64,000 bases of DNA from NCBI GenBank assembly GCA_021824175.1, contig JAKALP010000029.1, positions 1-64,000 of the forward strand. The letters run 5' to 3'. The translations under genes were made by a program, and so were the position numbers. The notes beneath the pieces are model-generated. The model saw only the letters and a list, made by a program, of their open reading frames with translations, made no database searches and was not told the DNA's origin. Source of the DNA: Deltaproteobacteria bacterium. Lineage in GTDB: Bacteria; Desulfobacterota; Desulfobacteria; Desulfobacterales; Desulfosarcinaceae. Positions 26,960-35,254 of the stretch are shown here, in pieces (position 1 is the first letter of the stretch; each line of letters starts with the position of its first letter).

Positions 26960-27763
26960 ATGAAATATCTTGCTTTGACGATCCTCAGCGCCTTGATCTG
27001 GCTCAGCGCCGCAGCTCCGGCGCGGGCCGAAACACCCAAAATGTGCGGCAGCCCAAATCCGGCTGCGCCGCAGAAGGAGAGTGCCATGTTCATGGATGAC
27101 CTTAAAACCATTGAGAATACCACCATCCCGCCCATTGACCGGGCGGCGCCCGTAAAATTCGAAACCGCTGCTTTCGGCCTGGGCTGATTCTGGGGCGTTG
27201 AAGCCCGGTTCGGGCTTATTGACGGCATCATCCGCACCCGGGTGGGCTATGCCGGCGGCAGCAGCCCTGACCCCGATTACGGCCACATCGGCGATCACAC
27301 CGAGACCGTGCAGGTGGACTACGACCCGGCGCGCATCACCTACAAAGAACTGCTGGCCATCTTCTGGCAAAGCCACGACCCCACTCATCGCACCTGGTCG
27401 CGGCAGTACCGCCATGTGGTTTTCTACCAGGATGACACCCAGCGCCGCCTGGCAGAGAAAAGTAAAGCAGCCCTGGAGCAAACGCTGGACAAAACCGTGC
27501 GCACGGAAATCGCCCCCCTGCAAAGCTTCACCTGGGCCGAAGAATACCATCAGAAGTATTTGTTGAAATCCGAACGCGCCCTGGTCCAGGAGCTGCAACG
27601 CATCTACCCCCGACCCAGGGATTTCGACAACTCCACGGCCGTGGCCCGCCTCAATGGCTACGTGGCCGGCGACGGCACGCGCCAGCGGCTGGCCCGGGAG
27701 ATCGATCAACTGGGATTGAGCGCGCGCGGGCGGGATCTGCTGATGGGGCTGATGCGGCCATGA
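26960..27763 (+). CDS. msrA: Peptide-methionine (S)-S-oxide reductase MsrA, selenocysteine-containing, exported
   Basis: The frame runs from ATG 26960 to TGA 27763 with one in-frame TGA at 27185-27187. That codon falls exactly in the catalytic motif: G-TGA-F-W-G-V-E, where MsrA normally has GCFWGVE. Codon 76 is therefore read as selenocysteine. After it come RVGYAGG, HTETVQVDYDP and the full MsrA core to residue 267. A Sec signal peptide (YLALTILSALIWLSAAAPARA) directs it to the periplasm, to repair oxidised methionine. Two in-frame starts each have a ribosome-binding site: ATG 26960 (GGAAGGAGAAACC) and ATG 27086 (AAGGAG plus 6 nt), the second giving a form without the signal. No resolving C-terminal cysteine is visible. 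Sec-insertion genes must lie elsewhere. Confidence 0.88.
27201..27217 (+). promoter_or_regulatory. Bacterial SECIS element of msrA
   Basis: A perfect 7-bp stem AAGCCCG/CGGGCTT closes a GTT loop 13 nt downstream of the UGA. The loop G (27208) is 21 nt from the UGA, inside the window expected for bacterial SECIS hairpins, which carry a G or GU at the apex. This supports decoding of the TGA as selenocysteine by SelB. Confidence 0.75.
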
Positions 27764-27789
27764 CATTTGCTTGGCCAGACCTTTTGTAC

Positions 27790-28165
27790 AAGCCATCTCA
27801 AAATAATCTTTTGGCCCAAACTCTTTGTTGAAAGACTATTTTGAGATAGATAGCTGAGAGGTTGGGGAGTTTCTCAAACAAAGTCGTGTCATTGCCGCGA
27901 TGGCGGGAATCCAGTTTTCTCGAATGCCATCCCGCTGGATGCCCGCCCGGGCATGACGAAAGAAACACTCCGAGTCTTGAGATAACTGTATGTGGATCGA
28001 CCGTAACTCTACCGAATATGCATACAGGCCATCTCAAAATAAGGGTTTTGGGCCAAAATCGCGACGGAGGCAAATTTTAAACCGCAGACATACTGAAGTA
28101 TTTCGAGGATTTAAAATTTGCCTCCAACAAAGAGTTTGGACCAAAAAACTATTTTGAGATGGCTT
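27790..28165. repeat. Nested inverted-repeat element (three copies of a 32-bp unit)
   Basis: Three related copies of a unit (core GCCATCTCAAAATA, then TTTTGG-x-CCAAA) lie at 27790-27821 (+), 28026-28057 (+) and 28134-28165 (-). Copies 2 and 3 form the ends of a 140-bp imperfect palindrome whose centre is a perfect 16-bp inverted repeat (28066-28081 and 28110-28125, GGAGGCAAATTTTAAA), itself enclosing ATACT/AGTAT. Copy 1 also pairs with a nearby inverted arm (27795-27811 with 27831-27847, one mismatch). No transposase is present. It resembles a non-autonomous MITE-like element or a strong RNA hairpin array, and fills the gap between msrA and the FGE-type gene. Confidence 0.8.
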
Positions 28166-28195
28166 GTACTAACCATCACTACCTCAGGCCAAATA

Positions 28196-29107
28196 ATGAA
28201 TCAAAAGGGTTTGCAGTTATCCACAGGTGAAATGGTCCTTGTCCCTGAGGGGGATTTTATCATGGGGTCCGCCGACCCGGCGGCCAACGCCAATGAAAGA
28301 CCTCCCCACAAGGTTTTTGTTGATGAATTCTACATCGATAAATTTATGGTCACCAATCAGCAGTTTGATCTCTTCTGCCAAGAAACCGGATATATTTCAA
28401 CGGCTGAGCAAATCGGTGAAGGCGACACCTATGTTAATGGCCAATGGCAGTGGGTCAAAGGGGCGGATTGGCGGCATCCCTATGGACCACCATCTTCCAT
28501 CGAGGCGCGCTTGGATCATCCGGTCGTGCTGGTGACCATCAAAGATGCCCTGGTCTATTGTGCCTGGCGATCAAAAAAAGAAGATCGCTATTTTCGGCTT
28601 CCCACCGAAGCGGAATGGGAAAAAGCGGCCAGAGGCAGTGATGGCCGTCTTTTCCCATGGGGCCATGAAGCCGTTGACGCCGGAGGTGTTCTCAGGGCCA
28701 GGTACAACGATGGTGAAACCAAAGGTACCGCTCCCGTGGGTTCCTTTCCGGAAGGAGCTTCACCATACGGAATAATGGATATGGCCGGGAATGCCTGGGA
28801 TTGGTGCCTTGATGCCATGGACCAGGAGTACTACCACAAAGCACCGTTACGTGATGTGGGCGGGCCGTTTTCATTAGACACGGCCAATGTCTTCAGGGGT
28901 GGGTCCCACATGTTCCCCAAAGAGGCGCTTTCCTCTTCTTGCCGTCATTGCAATCTTCTTGACAGACCCAGCGTGGGCATCGGTTTTAGAACGGTTGCGC
29001 CCAAAAGAAGCTGGGACGCGAAACGGGTACGGGTGTTTTTGCGTCTGATGGCTTATCAAAGAAGAAAAATCAAAGCCCAGGTGCGGAAAATGCTCTTCAA
29101 AGCATGA
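28196..29107 (+). CDS. Formylglycine-generating-enzyme (SUMF1/sulfatase-modifying factor) family protein
   Basis: A 303-residue protein spanning one FGE-sulfatase domain: MVLVPEGDFIMGS (about residues 13-25), PPHKVFVDEFYIDKFMVTNQQFDLF (38-62), RLPTEAEWEKAARG (141-155), GIMDMAGNAWDWCLD (near 195), VFRGGSHM (near 236) and a C-terminal VGIGFRTV. SUMF1-type enzymes oxidise a sulfatase cysteine, but many homologues have other roles. Two cysteines occur in SSCRHCN near the C-terminus. They do not sit exactly where the well-studied bacterial FGE has its copper cysteines, so activity is uncertain. ATG 28196 lies just beyond the inverted-repeat element. No sulfatase gene is adjacent. Confidence 0.85.
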   Translation: MNQKGLQLSTGEMVLVPEGDFIMGSADPAANANERPPHKVFVDEFYIDKFMVTNQQFDLFCQETGYISTAEQIGEGDTYVNGQWQWVKGADWRHPYGPPSSIEARLDHPVVLVTIKDALVYCAWRSKKEDRYFRLPTEAEWEKAARGSDGRLFPWGHEAVDAGGVLRARYNDGETKGTAPVGSFPEGASPYGIMDMAGNAWDWCLDAMDQEYYHKAPLRDVGGPFSLDTANVFRGGSHMFPKEALSSSCRHCNLLDRPSVGIGFRTVAPKRSWDAKRVRVFLRLMAYQRRKIKAQVRKMLFKA

Positions 29108-29223
29108 TGGGTGAAGATCAAAAAGAGCGAGATCAGGGGTCGCGGCATTTTCTTCGTCCCAGTAGCGGCAACCCTGCCCAGCGCCCCGAAGAAGACAGCG
29201 CCAGCGCCATTGATCAATAAACA

Positions 29224-29253
29224 CGCGCCCGTACAGCAGGCTGTGCGGGCGCG
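29224..29253. terminator. Strong hairpin terminator between the FGE-type gene and the esterase remnant
   Basis: CGCGCCCG pairs with CGGGCGCG and ACAG with CTGT around a CAGG loop, giving a 13-bp stem with one G-T pair. It is followed by GTTATTATC on the plus strand and preceded by an A/T run, so it may serve both convergent genes. Confidence 0.65.
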
Positions 29254-29336
29254 GTTATTATCAAATATCAGATCCCGTTGAACCCTTGGGATATTACAAA
29301 AACCTTTCGAAGAACGGCGCTATTCGTACGCCTATG

Positions 29337-30679
29337 CTAAGGCGCCAACCAATTGGCCCAATTGGTGCAAGTGTGCACATCGCAGAACCCATCGGCATCA
29401 TCCACATCCGTGGCCGTGGGCGTGGGCTTGTCCAGTTTCAGCACGAATTCATCGCCGACCTGATAGGGCTGCCAGTCGGTTGCGGCCCCATCATTGGGAT
29501 CGCCGGTTTTGGCAAACTGGGTCCAATAGGTGATCATGGTATTGGACAGGGTGATTTGATCGGCCGTGGCGCCGCGCTCACCCAGGGAACCGAAGACATA
29601 CTGGATTTCCAGACTATGGGTCGCGCCGATGTTGAGAAAAGGCGTATTCCAGGAAGATGATAGGACCGGCGCATCCACGTCCGTGAACCAGTAGGCGTAG
29701 GTGGCGGTTCGGTCTGAAATCTGATCCCATACGACTTTGGTGTTATAGTTAAACAGATAGTCGGTTCGGAAGGCGCTCAAAGCATCGCGGTAGAGATTGC
29801 TATCGCCTGGATATTTATTGAGATAGTAGGCCTCAATGCCGGTAACATCCAGGGACGGTTTAAGCGCTACGGCATCCGCCAGCGCGGTGGCCACCGCGCT
29901 GTTGTAGGCGGCCTCTGTGGTATAAAACTGACCTTGCGCCATATCCAGCAGCACGAACAACTGGCCCTCGTCCTTGTTGCAGCCGAGCAATACCGGCACA
30001 TCGGCGGGAATGCCATCCGATCCAAAAACAGTTGCGATGGAGTTTTCCAAAAATGCCCCCGTTCCGTAAACCGGCGAAGGCCAAAGCGCTACTTGATCCT
30101 GGGCATCAAGAATTTGCGCCACGGTCAAACCCCGCAGGCAGGCGGGGATATCACCCGTGCATCCCGTAGCGGTGACAAACGGATTGCCGTATTTGGTGTA
30201 GCCTGCCGCCAGACTCCACTGCGTGGGGCCATAGGCGCCGCTCTCAACAATGGCCTTGTGAAAAAGGTAATAGGGCGAAAAGGATGAGGCCGCCGCCAAT
30301 TGGGAAAGCACACTATGGCCGCCGGCTGATTCGCCGAACAGGGTCACATTGTCCGGATCACCATTGAAGTTGGCGATGTTGTCATGAATCCATTGCAGCG
30401 CCAGGTGCTGATCCATCAAGCCATAGTTGCCGGATTGACCGGCCTCGGCGGTCAAGTCCGCCTGCGGCAAAAAGCCCAATGCGCCGATCCGGTAATTAAG
30501 CGTCACCACGATCACATCTTTGGCTACGAGATGGGTGGGGTCGTAAGGGTGATCCGCCTCTGTGCCGCTGGAGCCCGAAATGAATGCGCCGCCATGAATC
30601 CACACCATGACCGGGTAAGGACCATTGCCCCTGGGAGTAAAGATGTTGAGGAACAGACAGTCTTGCTCCTTCTAATTTG
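29337..30679 (-). pseudogene. Carboxylesterase type B, 5'-truncated
   Basis: The catalytic region of a carboxylesterase/lipase family protein is intact: VMVWIHGGAF (oxyanion hole), then FGESAGGHS with the catalytic serine, and the C-terminal half to ANWLAP. The conserved N-terminus ends abruptly: immediately upstream of DCLFLNIFTP is an in-frame TAG (30672-30674), and the sequence beyond it (to 30929) does not resemble the expected signal peptide and IPYA-type region. The roughly 100 N-terminal residues are therefore lost or replaced. A late internal start (ATG 30608) would give a protein lacking the start of the fold. It is most likely non-functional. Confidence 0.75.
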
Positions 30680-30991
30680 GTGTGAGTGTTGGGCTTATCT
30701 GGTCAGATCCACTTTTAGGAAATGTTGAGGAGACGCGAAATTTACATATTCCGTTAGTCCAATCAATATCGGTTATAGATCTAATTGCTCCCCTGTTGGC
30801 ATTTATCGGCAATGGAAACGAATCCTTTAATTTAAATGGTCCGCCGGTCCATTGGGAGGCCGGGTGGAGCATGGAGCGCTGATCCATCAGGCCCGAATCA
30901 AACCGGTCGCACACCGTGCCGTGGCACACCTGTGCGGTTGGCGCACATGCGCCACAAGGCCCGGTCCGTTGTATGACTTAACCCGCTGAAC
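30680..30991. other. Intergenic, sequence of unknown origin upstream of the esterase remnant
   Basis: It contains a minus-strand open stretch (30675-30929) in the same frame as the esterase remnant, with no recognised family. It may be the foreign sequence that replaced the esterase N-terminus. No other gene is visible. Confidence 0.4.
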
Positions 30992-31019
30992 TTTAACTCC
31001 CTGTTATATAATGTATAAT
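30992..31019 (+). promoter_or_regulatory. Candidate sigma-70 promoter(s) for the SGNH lipoprotein gene
   Basis: Two perfect TATAAT hexamers occur, at 31007-31012 and 31014-31019. The second has TTTAAC (30992-30997) 16 nt upstream as a weak -35. A 5' untranslated region of about 210 nt would follow, carrying AAAAAAGGAGG near 31140-31148 and GGAGGGAAAG just before the gene. Confidence 0.4.
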
Positions 31020-31233
31020 TTAATCGGACATCTCGGTCAAGCTTGGCGCAGATCTTGAAGTAAATTCAGCGTTTATCAATGGCGATGCGAATCTATCCGC
31101 GCAATCCCCCTCCCCGAACACCAGAACATCAATCCCCAAAAAAAGGAGGTGACTCCCGAATCATTTTTCTATTTTTCTTTGTTTCAAGCAGTTTCCATCG
31201 AAAACCACACCATACTCCAGGGAGGGAAAGAAA

Positions 31234-31986
31234 ATGATCAATCGCACCAAATTGATTCTATGTACCGCGATCTTGGTAAGTTGCGTTCTCGGCGCCAGCT
31301 TTCTGATCGGATGCGAGCCAACGTTGCAAGCACAAAAAAATTGTGTCGTCATGCTGGGAGACTCCATCTTTGCCCTTACCGGCCAAGAGCCCGCGGCGCT
31401 GGAAAGACTTTCAGGCTCGACCTATCGCCACTATTACGTCAGCGGCGCGCAATTGGCCGGCGGCAGCGTCATCGCCCCCGGCGACATTGAAGATCAGTTG
31501 AATCGGGCCATAAACCAAGGCTCCATCCGGACCATCATCATGGACGGCGGCGGAAATGACTTCTTGTTGGGAGTAAACCCCGATTCCATGGTGGAAGCAG
31601 AACTTAAATCCGCGTGGGGAAGAATTCTGACCAAGGCCGCCAATGCCGGCGTACAAACCATTATTTTCCAAGGATATTACAAAACCACAACGGCTACCGC
31701 GTTTCAGTTGAGCATAAACGATAATATCATTGCATGGCTCCCGGCCCAGGGCGCCGCGCATGGCATCGCGCTTTACACCTACAATCCCAATGCCGATTCA
31801 TGGTTTAAGAGCAGACTGCCCTCATCGTATACCCTTGTGGACGGCATCCATCCGACCCAAGCCGCTTCCCAACATATGGCGCAAATGCTGTGGAATCTCA
31901 TGGTTAAAAACAAGGTTGAGCAGACCACCAGCTGCTCTTCCAGTAGCTCATCTTCCAGCAGCTCGACTTCGGGCGGATGCAATTAG
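31234..31986 (+). CDS. SGNH-hydrolase-type lipoprotein
   Basis: A 250-residue protein with signal peptide and lipobox (FLIGC, Cys27). The SGNH set is present: GDS (42-44) with the nucleophile serine, GGGND (105-109) with the oxyanion Asn, and DGIHPT with Asp203 and His206. It would be an esterase, lipase or glycan deacetylase anchored at a membrane. After residue 230 come ten consecutive serines between two cysteines (CSSS...SGGC). AGGGAGGG precedes ATG 31234. It is a single-gene unit ending in a good terminator. The substrate is unknown. Confidence 0.8.
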   Translation: MINRTKLILCTAILVSCVLGASFLIGCEPTLQAQKNCVVMLGDSIFALTGQEPAALERLSGSTYRHYYVSGAQLAGGSVIAPGDIEDQLNRAINQGSIRTIIMDGGGNDFLLGVNPDSMVEAELKSAWGRILTKAANAGVQTIIFQGYYKTTTATAFQLSINDNIIAWLPAQGAAHGIALYTYNPNADSWFKSRLPSSYTLVDGIHPTQAASQHMAQMLWNLMVKNKVEQTTSCSSSSSSSSSSTSGGCN

Positions 31987-32017
31987 CCTATCGTCATAAG
32001 ACGTACAGAAGAAAATA

Positions 32018-32057
32018 CAAGCGTCTCCGGTATACTTCCGGGGGCGCTTGATTTTTG
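32018..32057 (+). terminator. Rho-independent terminator after the SGNH gene
   Basis: CAAGCG (32018-32023) pairs with CGCTTG (32045-32050), with an inner CCGG/CCGG pair around TATACTT. It is followed by ATTTTTG. Confidence 0.75.
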
Positions 32058-32067
32058 ATAAACTGGG

Positions 32068-32533
32068 CTAAAAAGTACTATCCTGGGCCGATTGGCGTCG
32101 GATCGGCAGGGTGCAGGCGATATGGGTGCCGCTGCCCAGCCGGCTTTTCACGCGCACCTGCAGCGTCACGCTCTTCTTCTCGGCCAGGGTGCGGTAGAGC
32201 GCTTCCATACTTCTTGAAATGCTTCCCACATCCACGGCAGCTACTGGGGGCGGGCCGATCTCCTGGCGCTCGGCGGCCAGCTTGAGCAGATTGGAGACCG
32301 TGCTTTGGAAGATTTGCAGCCGTTTCAGACATCTTTGAATGTTTTGCTGCTGTTCGGCGTTCAATGTCCTGGATCTTGATGGAGCAGGCCTTGACCTGCA
32401 TGATTTCGGCGGTGTTGCGGGTGACCCGATCCATGAAATCTTCGATCCGGGCCTGTGCCATGCCGGTCCGGATCATCTCGCACACGGCGATCATCTTCTT
32501 CAGGTCGCTGTAGAGCATGGCGTTCCTCATCAA
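32068..32533 (-). pseudogene. Decayed sensor histidine kinase
   Basis: Two overlapping frames together give a kinase remnant. The first (from 32533) reads LKKMIAVCEMIRTGMAQARI, EDFMDRVTRNTAEIMQVKAC. The second (to 32068) reads SNLLKLAAERQEI and, after a gap, SRLGSGTHIACTLPI, which is the final ATP-binding G-box of a histidine-kinase ATPase domain. A frameshift near 32360 separates them. The N, G1 and F boxes are missing, so an internal deletion has occurred. It lies next to the hydrogenase/flavoprotein remnant and was probably part of the same lost locus. Confidence 0.6.
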
Positions 32534-32589
32534 ACAGACCGAGTTGCTTCGGCACCGCGCCCATCTTTTTATGTTGCGCCTTTACTCTT

Positions 32590-33468
32590 CTATAGGGTTT
32601 GAACCACGCGCCGCGCCGGGTCCCGGATCGTGATCTTCGGCGGCCTGTGGTCGGACAGCGCATGCGTGGCGCACCCCAGGCAGGGATCGTAGGCCCGAAA
32701 CGCCATCTCCACCCGGTTGAGCAACCCCTCCTGGATGCGGCCGCTGGTGATGAACTCCTGCGCGGCCTTTTTGACCGACACGCAGATGGGCGCCGCGTTG
32801 TGCAGGGAGGCCACCACCAGGTTGACCATGGTGAGCAGGCCCTGGTCATCGGTCTCGTAGTGATGGAAGATCGTGCCACGGGGCGCTTCCACTTGCGGAT
32901 TGAATCCGGCCGGGCTGAAAACGCTGGTGCACTTGGGGCATTCGATACGCTTGATCCGTTCGCCTTCGCCGAAAATCCGGCGCACGCCCCTGGAGTAGAT
33001 GATGCGCACCCCCTCTTCCCAGGCGCCCCGGATCTCTTCGAAATCCGCGGGAATGCCGTCCTTGGAGCTTTTGTCCTCGCACTCCAGGCACACCACGGTG
33101 GTGTCGCCGCCCACGCCGGCATTGTATTTCACATCGATGCCGGCGATGCGCACCAGGTTGTCCATGGCGGAGACCAGCGTCTTTTCGGGCAGCCGGTAGC
33201 GCGGGATGAGCCACAGGGCCCCGTCTATCCGATTGGAAGCCTCGAAGATGGTCACCCGGTAGCCGCGCTTGCTTAAATCATAGGCGCACATCAGGCCCGC
33301 CGGGCCGCCGCCCACCACCGCCACATTCTCCTTGTGCTTGGGGATGTCGAACTCTTCTTTCTTGTCCAGATGGTAGGTGTAGGTATCGGCGATGACCCGC
33401 TTGAGCAGCCGGCGCCGGATGGCGCCGCCCTTGGAGTGGTAGTTGCACTCCAGCAAAGGGTGGCTCAA
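32590..33468 (-). pseudogene. In-frame chimera: GltD-type flavoprotein fused to the [NiFe]-hydrogenase large-subunit C-terminus
   Basis: An open 292-codon frame joins parts of two unrelated genes. Residues about 8-190 follow the GltD-like half of the NuoF/GltD protein encoded at 35251-38394: CNY...RLLKR, VAVVGGGPAGL (NAD/FAD fold), VCLECEDK, then CTSVFSPAGFNP. Compared with that protein, about 100 residues are missing between GIDVKYNAG and GDTTVVCLE. From about residue 193 the sequence becomes a hydrogenase large subunit: EAPRGTIFHHYE, then AFRAYDPCLGCATHA, the C-terminal nickel-ligand motif DPCxxC. The N-terminal half of the hydrogenase is absent. Both parts are incomplete, so no enzyme activity is expected despite the uninterrupted frame. 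Confidence 0.75.
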
Positions 33469-33577
33469 TGGAGGGGCAACTCATCGTAAATGGCTTGGCC
33501 GGAATCGGGATTGAGCGGCGAATGCACTCTCTGGAAAGCAAAGTCAGATTGATCCCAAAAAATAATACATATTGTCA

Positions 33578-33594
33578 GCGCGCCAATGGCGCGC
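33578..33594 (-). terminator. Candidate terminator for the metF operon
   Basis: GCGCGCC/GGCGCGC is a perfect 7-bp stem with a 3-nt loop, located 50 nt past the metF stop on the minus strand. A T-rich run (TATTATTTTTTGG) follows about 10 nt later. The delayed T-run lowers confidence. Confidence 0.45.
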
Positions 33595-33644
33595 GCGCGG
33601 TCAAAAAAGAAATTTAGCCACTGATCCGCGGCATCGTTTCGCGC

Positions 33645-34547
33645 TTAGCTATGGCCGGCAGTGGAAAACCCGGAAGCTTGCAAAATCTCCGGCACTTTTT
33701 CTTCCTTGCCGATGGCCATGATGTGAACGCCGTCGCACAGTTTTTCTTCCCGGATGCGGCTGATCATGCGGCCGGCGATCTCGATGCCCTTATCCAGCGC
33801 GCCGCCCTTGGGGGCCGCGGCCAGCTCGTCGATCAGGGGCTGGGGCACGTTGACGCCGGCAATGTTCTTGTTCATGAAGCGCGCCATGGGCGCCGAGGTC
33901 AGCAAGATGATGCCGGCCAGAATTTTCACCTTGAACTGGCGCGCGTAGTCCATGAAGGTCTTGAACTTCTCCAGGTCGTAGACCGCCTGGGTCTGGATGA
34001 ACTCGGCGCCGGCCCCGATTTTCTTCTCGAATTTGATCAGTTGCGGCTCCAGCGGCTCGGCTTCGGGGGTCACGATGGCGCCGGCGCAGAAGGCCACGCC
34101 GCCGTCCAGGTCATTGCCGGCCATGTCTTTGCCTTTTTCCAGGCCGCGGATGGCGGCCAGGAGCTGGCACGAATCCAGGTCGAACACGCTCTTGGCGGTC
34201 TTGTGATCGCCGAGCACGATGCTGTCGCCGGTCAGGCAGAGCACATTTTCAATGCCCCGGCTGTAGGCAAAGAGCAGGTCGGCTTGCAACGCCAGGCGGT
34301 TGCGGTCGCGGCAGGTCATCTGCAAAATGGGCTCGCCGCCCTGCTCTTTGATCATCAATGCGCCGCCCAGGGAGGGAAAGCGCATGACCGAGCTCTGGTG
34401 GTCGGTGACGTTGATGGCATCCACTTGGTCCTTGAGCAGGTCGATGTGGTGGGCCACTTTGGCCAGATGGGTGCCCTTGGGCGGGGCCACCTCGCAAGTC
34501 ACCACGAAACGGCCCGAATCCAACGCTTTTTTAAATGATGAGGCCAT
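33645..34547 (-). CDS. metF: Methylenetetrahydrofolate reductase
   Basis: A 300-residue TIM-barrel flavoprotein that reduces 5,10-methylene-THF to 5-methyl-THF in the methyl branch of the Wood-Ljungdahl pathway. Family marks: VVTCEVAPPKGTH (residues 15-27), VDAINVTDHQSS, LQMTCRDRNRLALQADLLFA, the FAD-binding NVLCLTGDS, FIQTQAVYD and PVLAGII-type KILAGIILLTSAPMARFMN. The length is normal. It lies 59 nt after metV, as in acetogens and sulfate reducers that have the two-subunit MetVF enzyme. It is the last gene of a five-gene minus-strand operon. Confidence 0.92.
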   Translation of the reverse strand: MASSFKKALDSGRFVVTCEVAPPKGTHLAKVAHHIDLLKDQVDAINVTDHQSSVMRFPSLGGALMIKEQGGEPILQMTCRDRNRLALQADLLFAYSRGIENVLCLTGDSIVLGDHKTAKSVFDLDSCQLLAAIRGLEKGKDMAGNDLDGGVAFCAGAIVTPEAEPLEPQLIKFEKKIGAGAEFIQTQAVYDLEKFKTFMDYARQFKVKILAGIILLTSAPMARFMNKNIAGVNVPQPLIDELAAAPKGGALDKGIEIAGRMISRIREEKLCDGVHIMAIGKEEKVPEILQASGFSTAGHS

Positions 34548-34606
34548 GGCCGGTCCTTTCGCTGTTTTGTATCATGCGCTGTTTGCTTAGCCTGTCCCGC
34601 TTCCCT

Positions 34607-35254
34607 TTACCCCAACCGGAAACGGCCCGGCATGGGTTCGCCCTGATGGTTGCGCGGCTTCTGGTATCTCTTCATGCTGTCGAGGCGCCCCAGCTCCTGC
34701 AGGCGAAAGTAAATCAGGGTCCAGGCGCAATCCTTTTCTTTGTCGATTTCGCACTTGCCTTTGTTGGTGCCGCCGCAGGGGCCGTTGACCAGGCCCTTGT
34801 GGCAGGTGGTCACCGGGCAGATGCCGCCGGTTTCGCCGATAATGCAGGTGCCGCACTGGGTGCACACTTCGTCGAAGCGCCCGGGCCCGGTCTCCTTGCC
34901 GATGAAGAGGGTGTCCAGGGCCGGGATCACCATCTTGCGCAGCTGGCGGGCGATGGTCTGCACGCCAAAGGCGCAGGTCATGATGAGCAGGGCATCGGCC
35001 TGCTTGATGGCCGCGCCGTGCTCGTCGAGAATCTCGGCCGTCAAATGGTCGCAGGCCACGGGCACCACCACGGCGCCGGTGACGAGCTTGCCCTGGCGGG
35101 CCAGGTTTTCGGCCATGGCCGCCACCTGGGGTTGGCCGCCGGTGCGGGTCAAGGTGACGCAGGTGCCGCAACCCACCACGAACAGGCGGTCCAGGCCCTC
35201 CATCAGACGCGCCAATTCGGCTTCGGGTTTGGCTTGGGTGATGGATCGGATCAT
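34607..35254 (-). CDS. metV: MetV, zinc/iron-sulfur partner of MetF
   Basis: A 215-residue protein of the MetV (MTHFR C-terminal) family. It has many cysteines in the family pattern: VVGCGTCVTL (near residue 28), MTCAFGVQT, then CTQCGTC, GICPVTTCHKGLVNGPCGG and KGKCEIDKEKDC in the C-terminal third, carrying a zinc site and a [4Fe-4S] cluster. It relays electrons to MetF. ATG 35254 is chosen: GGAGAG precedes it and ATGA overlaps the stop of the upstream NuoF/GltD gene. Translation of the two is therefore coupled, which supports a physical complex. Confidence 0.9.
   Translation of the reverse strand: MIRSITQAKPEAELARLMEGLDRLFVVGCGTCVTLTRTGGQPQVAAMAENLARQGKLVTGAVVVPVACDHLTAEILDEHGAAIKQADALLIMTCAFGVQTIARQLRKMVIPALDTLFIGKETGPGRFDEVCTQCGTCIIGETGGICPVTTCHKGLVNGPCGGTNKGKCEIDKEKDCAWTLIYFRLQELGRLDSMKRYQKPRNHQGEPMPGRFRLG

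Noticed and set aside
27242-27763. MsrA as a separate gene beginning after the TGA
   Set aside because: It would lack the catalytic residue, and the upstream frame continues the protein exactly, with a SECIS-like hairpin.
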